Shown: positions 43,223 through 52,116 of the stretch, piece by piece
How positions within the stretch are numbered: position 1 is the first letter of the stretch
Layout: each line of letters begins with the position of its first letter
Source: Dyadobacter chenwenxiniae
Lineage (GTDB): Bacteria > Bacteroidota > Bacteroidia > Cytophagales > Spirosomataceae
Direction: 5' to 3'
DNA length: 64,000 bases
Assembly: GCF_022869785.1 (NCBI RefSeq)
Contig: NZ_CP094997.1
Span: 4,960,001 to 5,024,000, forward strand
Translations under genes and position numbers: made by a program
The notes under the pieces: generated by a model
What the model saw: only the letters and a program-made list of their open reading frames with translations
Databases searched by the model: none
Told to the model about the DNA's origin: nothing

Positions 43223-46200
43223 ATGAAAAGAACATTTATTAAAAAGAGTATTTTTACAATCCTGGCCGCGATTTTAAGCGTCGCAAATTCATTTGGCCAG
43301 ACAGCAATAACCACGGGTGCCCTAAGCCCGACGGAAGTTTGTGCAGGCGGAAATATTACTGTTCCTTTTACCACAACCGGCACGATTGCCCCATTAACCA
43401 ATTTTATTGCCCAACTGTCAGATGCCGCAGGGGCGTTTACAACACCGGTTAACATCGGTTCTGCCGAGGCATCTCCCATTACCGCAATCATTCCTGTCGG
43501 CACAGTCGCTGGCGCTGCTTACAAGGTTCGAGTTATTTCGGTTTTAGCCGCCGTTACAATTGCCACTGGTTCGGAAAGCGCTGCGCTTAAAGTCAACGCT
43601 ATTCCAGCAGCCCCGACCGTGACTTCACCTGTTGCTTACGAAGTCGGAGCTACGCCCGTTGCATTGGCGGCTAGCGGCACTGGCCTGAAATGGTATAATG
43701 CAGGAACCGGCGGCACAGGATCAACAACGATTCCCGTCCCGGACACCAAAACGGAGGGAACACAAAATTTTTTCGTAAGCCAAACAGTAAGCGGCTGCGA
43801 AAGTGCGCGGTCTGAAATTGTTGTTAATGTAACCAAAACAGCCTGCACGCCGCCTGCGAAACCAGTTGTGGCTGATAAAAATTATACAATTGGTGACCCG
43901 GAAGAAGCATTGACGGCAACAGGAACAAATTTGAAATGGTATGCGGCTGCTTCGGGTGGTTCACCATTAGCCTCTGCGCCAAAACCGTCTACCGCAGCAG
44001 CCGGGAAGACAAGTTATTTCGTAAGCCAAACAGTTAACGAGTGTGAAAGTGAGCGTGCGGAAATTGTAGTGACTGTAAGTGCATGTACACCGCCTGCTAA
44101 GCCGGGAGTTGCTAATAAAAGCTATACAGTTGGTGACCCTGAGCAAGTGCTGACGGCAACAGGAACAAATTTGAAATGGTATGCGGCTGCATCTGGTGGT
44201 TCACCATTAGCCTCTGCTCCGAAACCGTCCACTGCCACAGCGGGAACAACAAGTTATTATGTAAGCCAAACCGTCGGAGGATGTGAAAGTGAGCGTGCGG
44301 AAATTGTAGTTACAGTAAGCGCCTGTACGCCGCCTGCTAAGCCGGGAGTTGCTAATAAAAGCTATGCAGTTGGTGACCCTGAGCAAGTGCTGACGGCAAC
44401 AGGAACAAATTTGAAATGGTATGCGGCTGCATCTGGTGGTTCACCATTAGCCTCTGCTCCGAAACCGTCCACTGCCACAGCGGGAACAACAAGTTATTAT
44501 GTAAGCCAAACCGTCGGAGGATGTGAAAGTGAGCGTGCAGAAATTGTAGTCACAGTAAGCGCCTGCACACCGCCTGCTAAGCCGGGAGTTGCAAATAAAA
44601 GTTATACGATTGGCGATCCCGAGCAAGTGCTGACAGCAACAGGAACGAACTTGAAATGGTATTCAAATGCTTCGGGCGGTTCCCCATTAGCCTCCGCTCC
44701 CAAACCATCTACTGCCACAGCGGGAACCACAAGTTATTATGTAAGCCAAACCGTCGGAGGATGTGAAAGTGAGCGTGCAGAAATTGTAGTCACAGTAAGC
44801 GCCTGCACACCGCCTGCCAAGCCGGGAGTTGCAAATAAGAGTTATACGATTGGTGATCCTGAAGAAACGCTTACAGCAACCGGAACAAACTTAAAGTGGT
44901 ATGCCAATGCCACCGGCGGCTCTCCGTTAGCTTCTGCTCCCAAACCGTCCACTGCGACGGCCGGAACCAGGAGTTACTTTGTGAGTCAAACCGTTGGTGG
45001 ATGCGAGAGTGCGAGGGCAGAAATCGTAGTCTCAGTAAGTGCTTGCACCCCACCCGCAAAGCCAACAGTCTCAGCTATTGATCCGGTTTGTATGTATGCA
45101 ACAGTTCCATCTTCGCTCTTATCAAGTGCCGTCTCGCAAAAGACTGGCTTGAAGTGGTACGATAGCGCTACTGGCGGCACCGGCTCCACCACAGTTCCGA
45201 CACCATCTACAACCACTGCTGGTATAAAAGTCTTTTACGTAACGCAAACTGTTAATAAATGCGAAAGTGAAAGAGCGGCGGTAAGCTTTGAGGTTAAGGC
45301 TCTACCGGAAAGACCAACAGTCTCAAACTTAGAATATTGCAAAGACGTCACTAATGCAGTTCCATTGACTGCTTCTGGAACGGGTTTGAAGTGGTATGCC
45401 ACCGAAACAGGTGGAAGTCCTTTGGCGGGTGCTCCAAAGCCATCGACCACGACAGTTGGAACAGTTTCATATTTTGTAAGCCAGACGGCTGCAAATGGCC
45501 TATCATGTGAAAGCCCTCGTGCGGAGTTAAAAGTGACTGTTAACGCTTTACCTGTTGCGTTGCAAGCAATTTCAGAAGCCTTATGCCAGGAACGTGCAGA
45601 CAAAGTATATAATCTCGCCGCTCAACCGTCCGGTGGCAACACAGTGAATTGGTATACAACTCCTACCGGTGGAACTGCTTCAAAAAATGCGCCATCGGTA
45701 AACCTGAAAAACGCTGGCGAAACAATAGCCTATGCAACTCAGGTTTCTGCAAAAGGCTGTGAGAGCCCATTACCGAGGGCCGTTCAAAAAGTCCGCGTGA
45801 AACCACTTCCAGGCTTGCCAGGCGTCGAAAAACCACTAGTCGAAATATGCCAGTTTGTGGCCGCTCAGCCATTGTCTGCAACGCCGGTAACCGGAGGAAT
45901 CTTGAAATGGTACGGAACAAACGCATCAGGCGGTGATCCAAGTGACAATGCCCCAATTCCATCCACAGCCGAGGGCGGGACTACTTCTTATTTTGTAGGA
46001 CAGGCTTTGGAGGGATGTATCGGTGACCGTGCGAAAATTGATGTAAAAATCAATACAACACCAAAACCACAGACCACGACGCAACTTGCTTACTGCCAGA
46101 ATGAAGTGGCGCCGAGACTGGACGCAACCGGTTCTATCCTGAAATGGTATCGCAATGCAAATGACACTGAATTCCAAGGCATTCCGTTTACACCGTTTAC

Positions 46201-47374
46201 AGAAAAGGTGCAGGATTATTCATTCTTCGTGACACAAACAGGCACCAATGGCTGCGAAAGTCCAAAAGAAGAGATCAGGATCCACATTAAGGCATTACCA
46301 TCGGCTACGATCTCGGGCAACTCCACCATTGACCTTGGACAAACTGCTACGATCCGGATCAGATTTACTGGTGACGGCCCCTGGATTTACGCACTTTCAG
46401 ACGGCACAACTGATACAACAGACCAACAAAATCACGAAATTCAGGTTAAGCCAACAACGACGACATCTTATTTGCTTACGAATGTGGCTAACGCTTGTGG
46501 TAAAGGTTTGCCGATCGGCAGCGCCCTGGTGACGGTAAAGGTTCCTACCATTAATTCGGGTAACCCGTCCGTGGCAGAAGCCTGCGCCGGAAAAACATTT
46601 AGTGTACCGTTCCAGCAGTCAGGGGATTTCCCTACTGAAAACACTTTCAAAGTTCAGATCGCGACGGAAAACACGGATGCGAAATTTGTAAGCATTCCGT
46701 CAGTTGCCTCATCGAACATCATAACCGCAACATTTCCGGACACAACGCTGGCCGGAAGTTATTATGTCCGCGTGGTAAGTTCAGGCACAAATCCGAATTT
46801 TACTGTGAAAGGCAGTGTCAGCTCGATCACCATTACAGCAAGCCCGCTTCCCATTGCGACGATCACAGGCACGCAAACGATTTTGGTAGGAGACAAAGCT
46901 GATATGAAGATTGCAACCACCGGAAAAGCACCATGGACATTTACATTGAGCGATGGCAAAAAAGATTCACTGATCACCGCAGCCGTAACGCCTTACACGT
47001 TCAAACTTGCGCCGAAAACAACCACAACCTATACCATTACCAAAGTAACCAACGTCTGTGGAACGGGCAAAGGTGCAGGCACCGCACGTGTACAAGTTGA
47101 CCCGATTCTGGGTGTCGAACCGCCAGCATCAGCGGATTGGGTGAATGTATATCCTACTCTTGTAACATCACAATGCACTGTTGAGTTAAAAGGCGCAATA
47201 TCGCTAAAAGAAGCCAGTGCGGAAGTCATTGACCTGACCGGCCGTTCACGCGCAGTGAAGACAATCAGCCAGAAAACAACGGAAGTGGATTTCTCTTCCT
47301 TCCCTTCCGGACTTTACCTGCTGAGAGTTACAAACGGAAATAAGAATACAGTGTGGCGCATTATGAAGCCATAA
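43223..47374 (+). CDS. Giant T9SS adhesin with tandem Ig-like repeats
   Basis: 1383 residues: signal peptide, an N-terminal beta domain, then about ten Ig-like modules of about 80 residues. Each has a LKWY strand, GG(S/T), TSYYVSQTV and a cysteine pair (SACTPPAKP ... GGCESERAEIVV). Five central modules are nearly identical at DNA level. Later modules are divergent, then two different beta domains and a type A sorting domain (VNVYPTLVTSQCTVEL ... FPSGLYLLRVTNGN). Such proteins are exported by T9SS and act as surface adhesins, like SprB in gliding. The gene is followed by a strong terminator. Confidence 0.92.
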   Translation: MKRTFIKKSIFTILAAILSVANSFGQTAITTGALSPTEVCAGGNITVPFTTTGTIAPLTNFIAQLSDAAGAFTTPVNIGSAEASPITAIIPVGTVAGAAYKVRVISVLAAVTIATGSESAALKVNAIPAAPTVTSPVAYEVGATPVALAASGTGLKWYNAGTGGTGSTTIPVPDTKTEGTQNFFVSQTVSGCESARSEIVVNVTKTACTPPAKPVVADKNYTIGDPEEALTATGTNLKWYAAASGGSPLASAPKPSTAAAGKTSYFVSQTVNECESERAEIVVTVSACTPPAKPGVANKSYTVGDPEQVLTATGTNLKWYAAASGGSPLASAPKPSTATAGTTSYYVSQTVGGCESERAEIVVTVSACTPPAKPGVANKSYAVGDPEQVLTATGTNLKWYAAASGGSPLASAPKPSTATAGTTSYYVSQTVGGCESERAEIVVTVSACTPPAKPGVANKSYTIGDPEQVLTATGTNLKWYSNASGGSPLASAPKPSTATAGTTSYYVSQTVGGCESERAEIVVTVSACTPPAKPGVANKSYTIGDPEETLTATGTNLKWYANATGGSPLASAPKPSTATAGTRSYFVSQTVGGCESARAEIVVSVSACTPPAKPTVSAIDPVCMYATVPSSLLSSAVSQKTGLKWYDSATGGTGSTTVPTPSTTTAGIKVFYVTQTVNKCESERAAVSFEVKALPERPTVSNLEYCKDVTNAVPLTASGTGLKWYATETGGSPLAGAPKPSTTTVGTVSYFVSQTAANGLSCESPRAELKVTVNALPVALQAISEALCQERADKVYNLAAQPSGGNTVNWYTTPTGGTASKNAPSVNLKNAGETIAYATQVSAKGCESPLPRAVQKVRVKPLPGLPGVEKPLVEICQFVAAQPLSATPVTGGILKWYGTNASGGDPSDNAPIPSTAEGGTTSYFVGQALEGCIGDRAKIDVKINTTPKPQTTTQLAYCQNEVAPRLDATGSILKWYRNANDTEFQGIPFTPFTEKVQDYSFFVTQTGTNGCESPKEEIRIHIKALPSATISGNSTIDLGQTATIRIRFTGDGPWIYALSDGTTDTTDQQNHEIQVKPTTTTSYLLTNVANACGKGLPIGSALVTVKVPTINSGNPSVAEACAGKTFSVPFQQSGDFPTENTFKVQIATENTDAKFVSIPSVASSNIITATFPDTTLAGSYYVRVVSSGTNPNFTVKGSVSSITITASPLPIATITGTQTILVGDKADMKIATTGKAPWTFTLSDGKKDSLITAAVTPYTFKLAPKTTTTYTITKVTNVCGTGKGAGTARVQVDPILGVEPPASADWVNVYPTLVTSQCTVELKGAISLKEASAEVIDLTGRSRAVKTISQKTTEVDFSSFPSGLYLLRVTNGNKNTVWRIMKP
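43841..45040 (+). repeat. Five tandem 240-bp repeats in the adhesin
   Basis: Copies start at 43841, 44081, 44321, 44561 and 44801, exactly 240 bp (80 codons) apart. Each begins GC(A/C)TG(T/C)AC(A/G)CCGCC. Copies 2 and 3 differ at a handful of positions in 240, while the outer copies are more diverged, the pattern expected from recent unequal crossing over in the middle of the array. Confidence 0.92.
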
Positions 47375-47393
47375 TTTTGATATAACAAACAAC

Positions 47394-47434
47394 AAACGGG
47401 ACATTTATTGCTTGGCAATGAATGTCCCGTTTTC
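47394..47434 (+). terminator. Strong intrinsic terminator after adhesin
   Basis: ACGGGACATTTATTGC (47396-47411) pairs with GCAATGAATGTCCCGT (47415-47430) with a single G-T wobble and a 3-base loop, followed by TTT and flanked by AA, so it may work in both directions. It lies 20 bp after the adhesin stop and shows that the deaminase gene cannot start at 47408. Confidence 0.85.
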
Positions 47435-47455
47435 ATTCATCAACGGACCCATACC

Positions 47456-47908
47456 TTGAACATCCAGGCAGACATTCTCGACAACTACTTTATGGCCGAG
47501 GCCATGCGGCAAGCTGAAAAAGCATATGACGAAGGTGAAATCCCCGTTGGTGCCGTAGTTGTGATTGGCGAGCGCATTATTGGCAAAGGTTATAATCAAA
47601 CCGAAAAATTACACGACGTAACTGCTCACGCAGAGATGATTGCGATTACCGCGGCGTCCGATAACCTCGGGTCAAAATACCTGCAGGACTGCACATTATA
47701 CGTCACGCTCGAACCCTGTGTGATGTGCGGCGGGGCGCTTTTCTGGACGCAGATGAGCCGCGTCGTATTTGGTGCAGCCGATGAAAAGCGGGGGTTTTCG
47801 AGGCTTGGCAACGTCATTTTACATCCTAAAACGAGTCTTACAACCGGAATTTTGGCCCAGGAATCACAGGAACTGCTGCTCAAATTTTTTAAGCAATTAA
47901 GAACATAA
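47456..47908 (+). CDS. tadA: tRNA adenosine(34) deaminase TadA
   Basis: Cytidine-deaminase fold: FMAEAMRQAEKAYDEGEIPVGAVVV, zinc motif TAHAEMIAI (H, E) and EPCVMCGGALFWTQMSRVVFGA (two Cys). These are the TadA features; it converts A34 of tRNA-Arg(ACG) to inosine, and the tRNA-Arg(ACG) itself is in this window at 23.1 kb. The open frame extends upstream through the adhesin terminator to 47408; I take the TTG at 47456, which gives the usual N-terminal length (an ATG at 47492 would cut the first helix). Confidence 0.92.
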   Translation: MNIQADILDNYFMAEAMRQAEKAYDEGEIPVGAVVVIGERIIGKGYNQTEKLHDVTAHAEMIAITAASDNLGSKYLQDCTLYVTLEPCVMCGGALFWTQMSRVVFGAADEKRGFSRLGNVILHPKTSLTTGILAQESQELLLKFFKQLRT

Positions 47909-47971
47909 AGCTTTCTTCTGCTGTTAGCCTAGTGATATAGTATTTATTTAAAACATTAAACTACACTGAAA

Positions 47972-48577
47972 ATGGCATTTACACTAGATCCCTTACCTTA
48001 CGCAAACAATGCATTGGAGCCGCATATCGATGCATTGACTATGGAGATACATCACGACCGTCACCATCAGGCATATGTTACCAATTTGAATGCAGCAGTA
48101 GCAGGAACTGAACTGGAAGGCAAAAGCATAGAAGAAATTATTGCGAATATCAGCAAAGCACCAGCTCCTGTACGCAACAATGGCGGCGGTCACTGGAACC
48201 ACGCATTTTTCTGGAAATCCCTTTCCCCAAACGGAGGCGGTGAACCAACAGGCGAATTGGCCCAAGCTATCACAGCGAAATTCGGATCATTCCAGGCATT
48301 TAAAGATGAGTTCAAAAAAGCAGCGACAGGTCGTTTCGGCTCAGGCTGGGCTTGGCTTATCAAATCTGGCGACGGTGTGGCGATCACTTCTACGCCTAAT
48401 CAGGACAACCCATTAATGGACATCGCAGAAGCAAAAGGAACGCCTATCATCGGTTTAGACGTGTGGGAGCACGCATATTACCTGAAATATCAAAACAAGC
48501 GCCCGGATTACATCGACGCTTACTGGAACGTAGTAGACTGGAAAGCTGCTGACGCTCTTTACGTTGCATCGAAATAA
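47972..48577 (+). CDS. sodA: Superoxide dismutase (Fe/Mn)
   Basis: 201 residues of the Fe/Mn SOD family: LPYANNALEPHIDALTMEIHHDRHHQAYV with ligand His27, GGGHWNHAFFWKSL with His77, and DVWEHAYYLKYQNKRPDYI with the Asp and His ligands. It removes superoxide in the cytoplasm. Metal preference (Mn or Fe) cannot be fixed from the motifs I can see, so the gene letter is by convention. A monocistronic gene, followed by tRNA-His. Confidence 0.95.
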   Translation: MAFTLDPLPYANNALEPHIDALTMEIHHDRHHQAYVTNLNAAVAGTELEGKSIEEIIANISKAPAPVRNNGGGHWNHAFFWKSLSPNGGGEPTGELAQAITAKFGSFQAFKDEFKKAATGRFGSGWAWLIKSGDGVAITSTPNQDNPLMDIAEAKGTPIIGLDVWEHAYYLKYQNKRPDYIDAYWNVVDWKAADALYVASK

Positions 48578-48632
48578 GGGTTAGAAATATAGATTGAGGT
48601 TTGAAGGTTGAAAAAAAAGTGCACTATTAGCC

Positions 48633-48662
48633 TTGCAACCTTCAAACCTTTTCCTACTTTTG
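48633..48662 (+). promoter_or_regulatory. Promoter of tRNA-His
   Basis: TTG at 48633-48635 and TACTTTTG at 48655-48662 are separated by exactly 19 bp, the best Bacteroidota consensus promoter in the window; the tRNA begins 31 bp downstream. Confidence 0.75.
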
Positions 48663-48693
48663 TATCCTCGAAAGGGGTTTTTCCCCTCAGAAC

Positions 48694-48768
48694 GGAGGTT
48701 GTAGCTCAGTCGGTTAGAGCGCTAGATTGTGGTTCTAGAGGTCGCGGGTTCGAGACCCGTCTCCCTCC
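48694..48768 (+). tRNA. tRNA-His (anticodon GTG)
   Basis: Cloverleaf with D arm AGCTCAGTCGGTTAGAGC, anticodon arm CTAGA-TTGTGGT-TCTAG giving GTG, and T arm GCGGG-TTCGAGA-CCCGT. The 5' end carries the extra G(-1) of tRNA-His, opposite C73. The acceptor stem GAGGTTG/CTCCCTC has two apparent mismatches (5-68 and 6-67). CCA is not encoded. A tyrosine integrase gene starts 250 bp downstream, marking this tRNA as a probable integration site. Confidence 0.9.
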
Positions 48769-48793
48769 CTTGAAAACAGTTCAAAGTCAAACA

Positions 48794-48834
48794 AAATGCC
48801 TGTAAATCAATGATTTGCGGGCATTTTGGTTTTT
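48794..48834 (+). terminator. Terminator after tRNA-His
   Basis: AAAATGCCTGTAAATCA pairs with TGATTTGCGGGCATTTT (two G-T wobbles), followed by GGTTTTT, 25 bp downstream of the tRNA. Confidence 0.75.
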
Positions 48835-48867
48835 CAGATTATATCAAAAAATACAAAAATTCCCATG

Positions 48868-48930
48868 TTTTCCAGCGTCATTCGTGTAGTTCAACGCTTG
48901 ACGAAAAAAGACGCTGGAAAATGCCCGTAA
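48868..48930. repeat. Inverted repeat between tRNA-His and integrase
   Basis: TTTTCCAGCGTC (48868-48879) and GACGCTGGAAAA (48910-48921) are perfect 12-bp inverted arms 30 bp apart. The sequence following, AAAATGCCCGTAA (48918-48930), repeats the terminator arm AAAATGCCTGTAA (48794-48806) in direct orientation with one mismatch. Placed between tRNA and integrase, these are candidates for integrase arm-type sites of attL. Confidence 0.55.
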
Positions 48931-49017
48931 GTTTCTGATTGACAACCTGTTTACGCCGTAAATATCTTGTTTAGAAAGGCCGGTAACGCGATATTTAACC
49001 ACTTAAATGTTAGCGTC

Positions 49018-50238
49018 ATGTTAGAAAAAACTTTCGGCCTGTTCTTCTATTTGAAACACGCCAAGTACCAGAAGGAGGGTTTACGTTATGTTTACCTCAG
49101 AATTACAGTGGACGGCAAGTCTGTCGAAATGTCCACGAAACAGCTTTGGAGCCCTACCAGATGGAATGCAGATGCGGGTAGAGCTACTGGCCAAAAAGAA
49201 GACACCCGCACACTTAATGCCTATCTGGACATGCTGGGCTCAAAAGTATTTCAAGCGAAGAAGATTCTGATCGAGGATGACAAGGAATTAACAGCCGAAG
49301 CATTGAAGAATGTCCTGCTTGGTAAGAGCAATGAGACTCGCACGGTCCTTGAAGTTTTCCAGCGCCATAATGAGCAAATGGAAGCACTGGTCGGCCAAGA
49401 GTTCGCTCCGCTCACCTTGAAGCGCTATAAGACCGCCAAGGAGCATACAGCTTCCTTCATCAAGTGGAAGTACAAGAAGGATGATATGGCGATCAGGGAC
49501 TTGAATTATGAATTCATTACTGAATTCAATTTCTGGCTTCGGAGTGCGCGAGGCTGCAACCATAACTCTGCGATCAAGTATATGAGCAATCTGAAAAAGG
49601 TTGTGTTGATCTGCGTCAATAACAAGTGGTTGAAGAAGGATCCGTTCCAAGGATTCAAGCTGACGAAGAAAGAGGTTGTGAAGAATCCTCTATCCAGGGA
49701 TGAACTGAAACGATTGACGGAAAAAGTGTTTGAAGTTGAAAGAATCAGCCAGGTGCGGGATATCTTCCTTTTCTGCTGCTACACCGGGTTAGCTTATGTG
49801 GATGTGAAGCAATTGAAGACAACGGACATTGTCGTCGGAATGGATGGCGAGCCGTGGATCGATACCACGCGGCAGAAAACGGATGCCCCTACACGTATTC
49901 CGCTGCTGGATACAGCGTTGGAAATTATTGAGAAGTATAAGGATCATCCACAATGTTGTGTGGCCGGTGTTGTGCTACCTGTGCTGAGTAATCAGAAGAT
50001 GAATGCTTACTTGAAGGAGATTGCTGACCTGTGCGGGATTTCCAAGACACTGACTTTTCATATTGCGCGGCATACGTTTGCTACAACTGTGACGCTGAGT
50101 AATAAGGTGCCTATTGAGACGGTTTCCAAAATGCTGGGGCACCGGTCGTTGAAGCAGACTATGATTTATGCGAAGATTCTCGATGTGAAGATTAGTGAGG
50201 ATATGAAGGGGTTGCGCGAGCGGTTGAAGGGTGGATAG
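49018..50238 (+). CDS. Tyrosine recombinase/integrase (Bacteroidota type)
   Basis: 406 residues: an arm-binding domain (about 1-85, FYLKHAKYQKEGLRYVYLRITVDGK), a SAM-like core-binding domain (about 100-200) and a catalytic domain. Motifs: FLFCCYTGLAYVDVKQL, where the usual first catalytic Arg is absent as in IntDOT-type integrases; HIARHTFATTV (HxxR); LGHRSLKQTMIYAKI with the Tyr nucleophile. Start at 49018 (MLEKTFGLFFYL) fits the family; 17 extra codons upstream are unlikely. Inserts the element at tRNA-His by site-specific recombination. Confidence 0.93.
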   Translation: MLEKTFGLFFYLKHAKYQKEGLRYVYLRITVDGKSVEMSTKQLWSPTRWNADAGRATGQKEDTRTLNAYLDMLGSKVFQAKKILIEDDKELTAEALKNVLLGKSNETRTVLEVFQRHNEQMEALVGQEFAPLTLKRYKTAKEHTASFIKWKYKKDDMAIRDLNYEFITEFNFWLRSARGCNHNSAIKYMSNLKKVVLICVNNKWLKKDPFQGFKLTKKEVVKNPLSRDELKRLTEKVFEVERISQVRDIFLFCCYTGLAYVDVKQLKTTDIVVGMDGEPWIDTTRQKTDAPTRIPLLDTALEIIEKYKDHPQCCVAGVVLPVLSNQKMNAYLKEIADLCGISKTLTFHIARHTFATTVTLSNKVPIETVSKMLGHRSLKQTMIYAKILDVKISEDMKGLRERLKGG

Positions 50239-50368
50239 ATTATCAGGGAGGAGCGCTAGGTTACAAAGCCTAGCGCTTTGAGGCTACTTTGGACTACGCT
50301 TAGCATAATGTTAATTATACAACATATTGTATTGCACTGAAATAGCCTTACACTAACTCTGTAAGCTA

Positions 50369-50662
50369 ATGAAAGTGAATATTGTCGAGAACTTTTTATG
50401 TCTATTCTTTGTATTCAAATTATACCTATATTTTATGTCGTTCGAAGAACTCGCCATCGGCTATGCAATCGTTGACACGGTCTTTACAGGCGGTGAGCGA
50501 TTTCGTACAGTCTATTGCTGGTTTGAGAAACAGATTAAGAGCGAATGTGCAGCCTTTGATAGAGATTATATTTTATATCTGGAAGCTATAAAAAAAATAA
50601 CTAACGGTTATTTTGGCCAAAAATCAAAAGAATGTTCTGTTGGATTTGTTTTCAATTTCTAA
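50369..50662 (+). CDS. Small hypothetical protein
   Basis: 97 codons beginning with a hydrophobic stretch (FLCLFFVFKLYLYFMSF) followed by a soluble part (EELAIGYAIVDTVFTGGERF, WFEKQIKSECAAFDRDY). No family recognised. Alternative start at the internal ATG before SFEELA. It lies within AT-rich element DNA and may be a fragment. Confidence 0.3.
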   Translation: MKVNIVENFLCLFFVFKLYLYFMSFEELAIGYAIVDTVFTGGERFRTVYCWFEKQIKSECAAFDRDYILYLEAIKKITNGYFGQKSKECSVGFVFNF

Positions 50663-51359
50663 AACGATCTTCTACGACAATTTTTAGTTAACATACAAGC
50701 GAAATTTTTATTCATAAATTTCAAAGATCTCCAAATAAAGGCCTGTGACGTATATGCCTTAGGGGCCAATTCCAGCCATCCTTTATGACCAATCAACTCT
50801 TAATGATCGGATAAAGCTTCCTCATCACATACTCGCAGCATATTGGCATGGTCATGCCGTGACTTCTTAGCAGGCTCGCCATTATCGATTCAGCATTCCA
50901 GTGATTTTTGGGTAAAGAGGCTACCTAGCTGTTTTGAGCAGTAGCGACTTTCATCATACGTATTGCATAACATGGCGTCCGTGCTGATAGTCAGGTCTTT
51001 GAAATTTGGGTTTGCCCCATGAACCATACTCCTGAACTTTGACTTTTCAACGGTGCAATATATCTGTTTCCCGGTTATTAACACTTTTATGGCTGTACCC
51101 GGATGTATTGAGGTAGACCGATATTTGATGATTAGGATACAATAGCTCAATCTTTGCAATCATTGGCATGATGTAGCTGCTCTGCCCTTAAAGACATGGA
51201 ATCTTTCATACTTTGCATGGCCAGCAATGGGCTAGGTCCCTTGATTCATTCTCCCATTTGTCGTTGTTTATCAGCGTCCGCGGAAACGATCGTTTCTGTG
51301 GCACATATTTCTAACCTTAATTTTAATTTATTAATACTTTTACCGAACTTATCTCTATC
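50663..51359. other. Gene-poor stretch with a decayed minus-strand frame
   Basis: 700 bp without a solid gene. A minus-strand frame at 50890-51159 (89 codons) ends SKFRSMVHGANPNFKDLTIS, AMLCNTYDESRYCSKQLGSL, which looks like a genuine protein end while its N-terminal half does not, suggesting a decayed gene. I cannot name the family. Confidence 0.35.
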
Positions 51360-52049
51360 TCAAATTTCTATCTTGATATTCAATGGTTTTAATATCCTGT
51401 TGGCCATGTTTACAGAATTATCCCATGAGCCACAACATTCGGGGCTTAACGCAATAGTTATCAAGTCAAAATTGTCTTTGTTTTTTAGAAGCCATCTTGA
51501 AAAGAAACTTATAAACTTTGTGCTGAATATTTCAAAGGTTATGTGATCATCGTGTTTAAAAAAGTAATCTATGTCAATGTTTAAAATTTTTCTGTTCTCA
51601 TATTTATGCCATAGTCTAGAACTTAGATCCCAAATGTTAAATTCATTGAATTTTACACCCTCTATATCTGACATATCTCCTATTCCCTGGGTAATTGACA
51701 CAAATTCATTTATCAAATTAGGATATTTCTCAATAAACAAACGAATATAATTATCCCACATAAAATAATTATAACCGCATTCATGTTTAAAATTTACAAT
51801 TTGATCTATTGGAAGAGCTTCTAAATCAACGGAACCATAAATAAATTCCCCAGGTGGAGAGCAACCTAGGTCATAGTGTGCGTCTATGTGTACAACAGTT
51901 ATATTTCTATCTTTTGGCAGTTTGTCCCAACACCAAATAGCGCCTAAATGATTATCCATAATATATATATGGTCCGCTTGAGCAAAATAGTTCAAATTTT
52001 CAGACATTGATATTTGTCTACCGCTATTGATTAATACTTTGAATTCCAT
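51360..52049 (-). CDS. UPF0489-family protein, probable peptide arginase
   Basis: 229 residues with the metal-binding pattern of the arginase/deacetylase fold: DNHLGAIW (H34), HIDAHYDLG (D56, H58, D60), ILNIDIDYFF (D159, D161) and SPECCGS (E204). This is the UPF0489 (C5orf22-like) family; from established work on RiPP clusters, UPF0489 relatives such as OspR are peptide arginases that convert Arg in a precursor to ornithine. Here it is the last gene of the graspetide operon, and the precursor has Arg at 81, 93 and 96, so Arg-to-Orn conversion in that peptide is the natural prediction. Not tested; other hydrolase roles are possible. Confidence 0.75.
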   Translation of the reverse strand: MEFKVLINSGRQISMSENLNYFAQADHIYIMDNHLGAIWCWDKLPKDRNITVVHIDAHYDLGCSPPGEFIYGSVDLEALPIDQIVNFKHECGYNYFMWDNYIRLFIEKYPNLINEFVSITQGIGDMSDIEGVKFNEFNIWDLSSRLWHKYENRKILNIDIDYFFKHDDHITFEIFSTKFISFFSRWLLKNKDNFDLITIALSPECCGSWDNSVNMANRILKPLNIKIEI

Positions 52050-52116
52050 TTATACTAACTTGAAATAGAAAATCGTTTACCGCTATCTACTGTTCGACCT
52101 ATCCACAATGATCGCT

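Noticed and set aside
43841..45040. Repeats as a CRISPR array
   Set aside because: The period is 240 bp with in-frame coding and no short constant repeat with unique spacers; it is tandem protein modules.
47408..47455. Upstream start for the TadA gene
   Set aside because: These codons lie within the stem and tail of the adhesin terminator, so a start there is implausible.
48608..48805. 65-codon frame across tRNA-His
   Set aside because: It runs through the tRNA, its promoter and terminator; overlapping a structural RNA on the same strand is not credible.
51196..51546. 116-codon plus-strand frame opposite the UPF0489 gene
   Set aside because: Antisense to a gene with clear metal-binding motifs; no protein-like features of its own.
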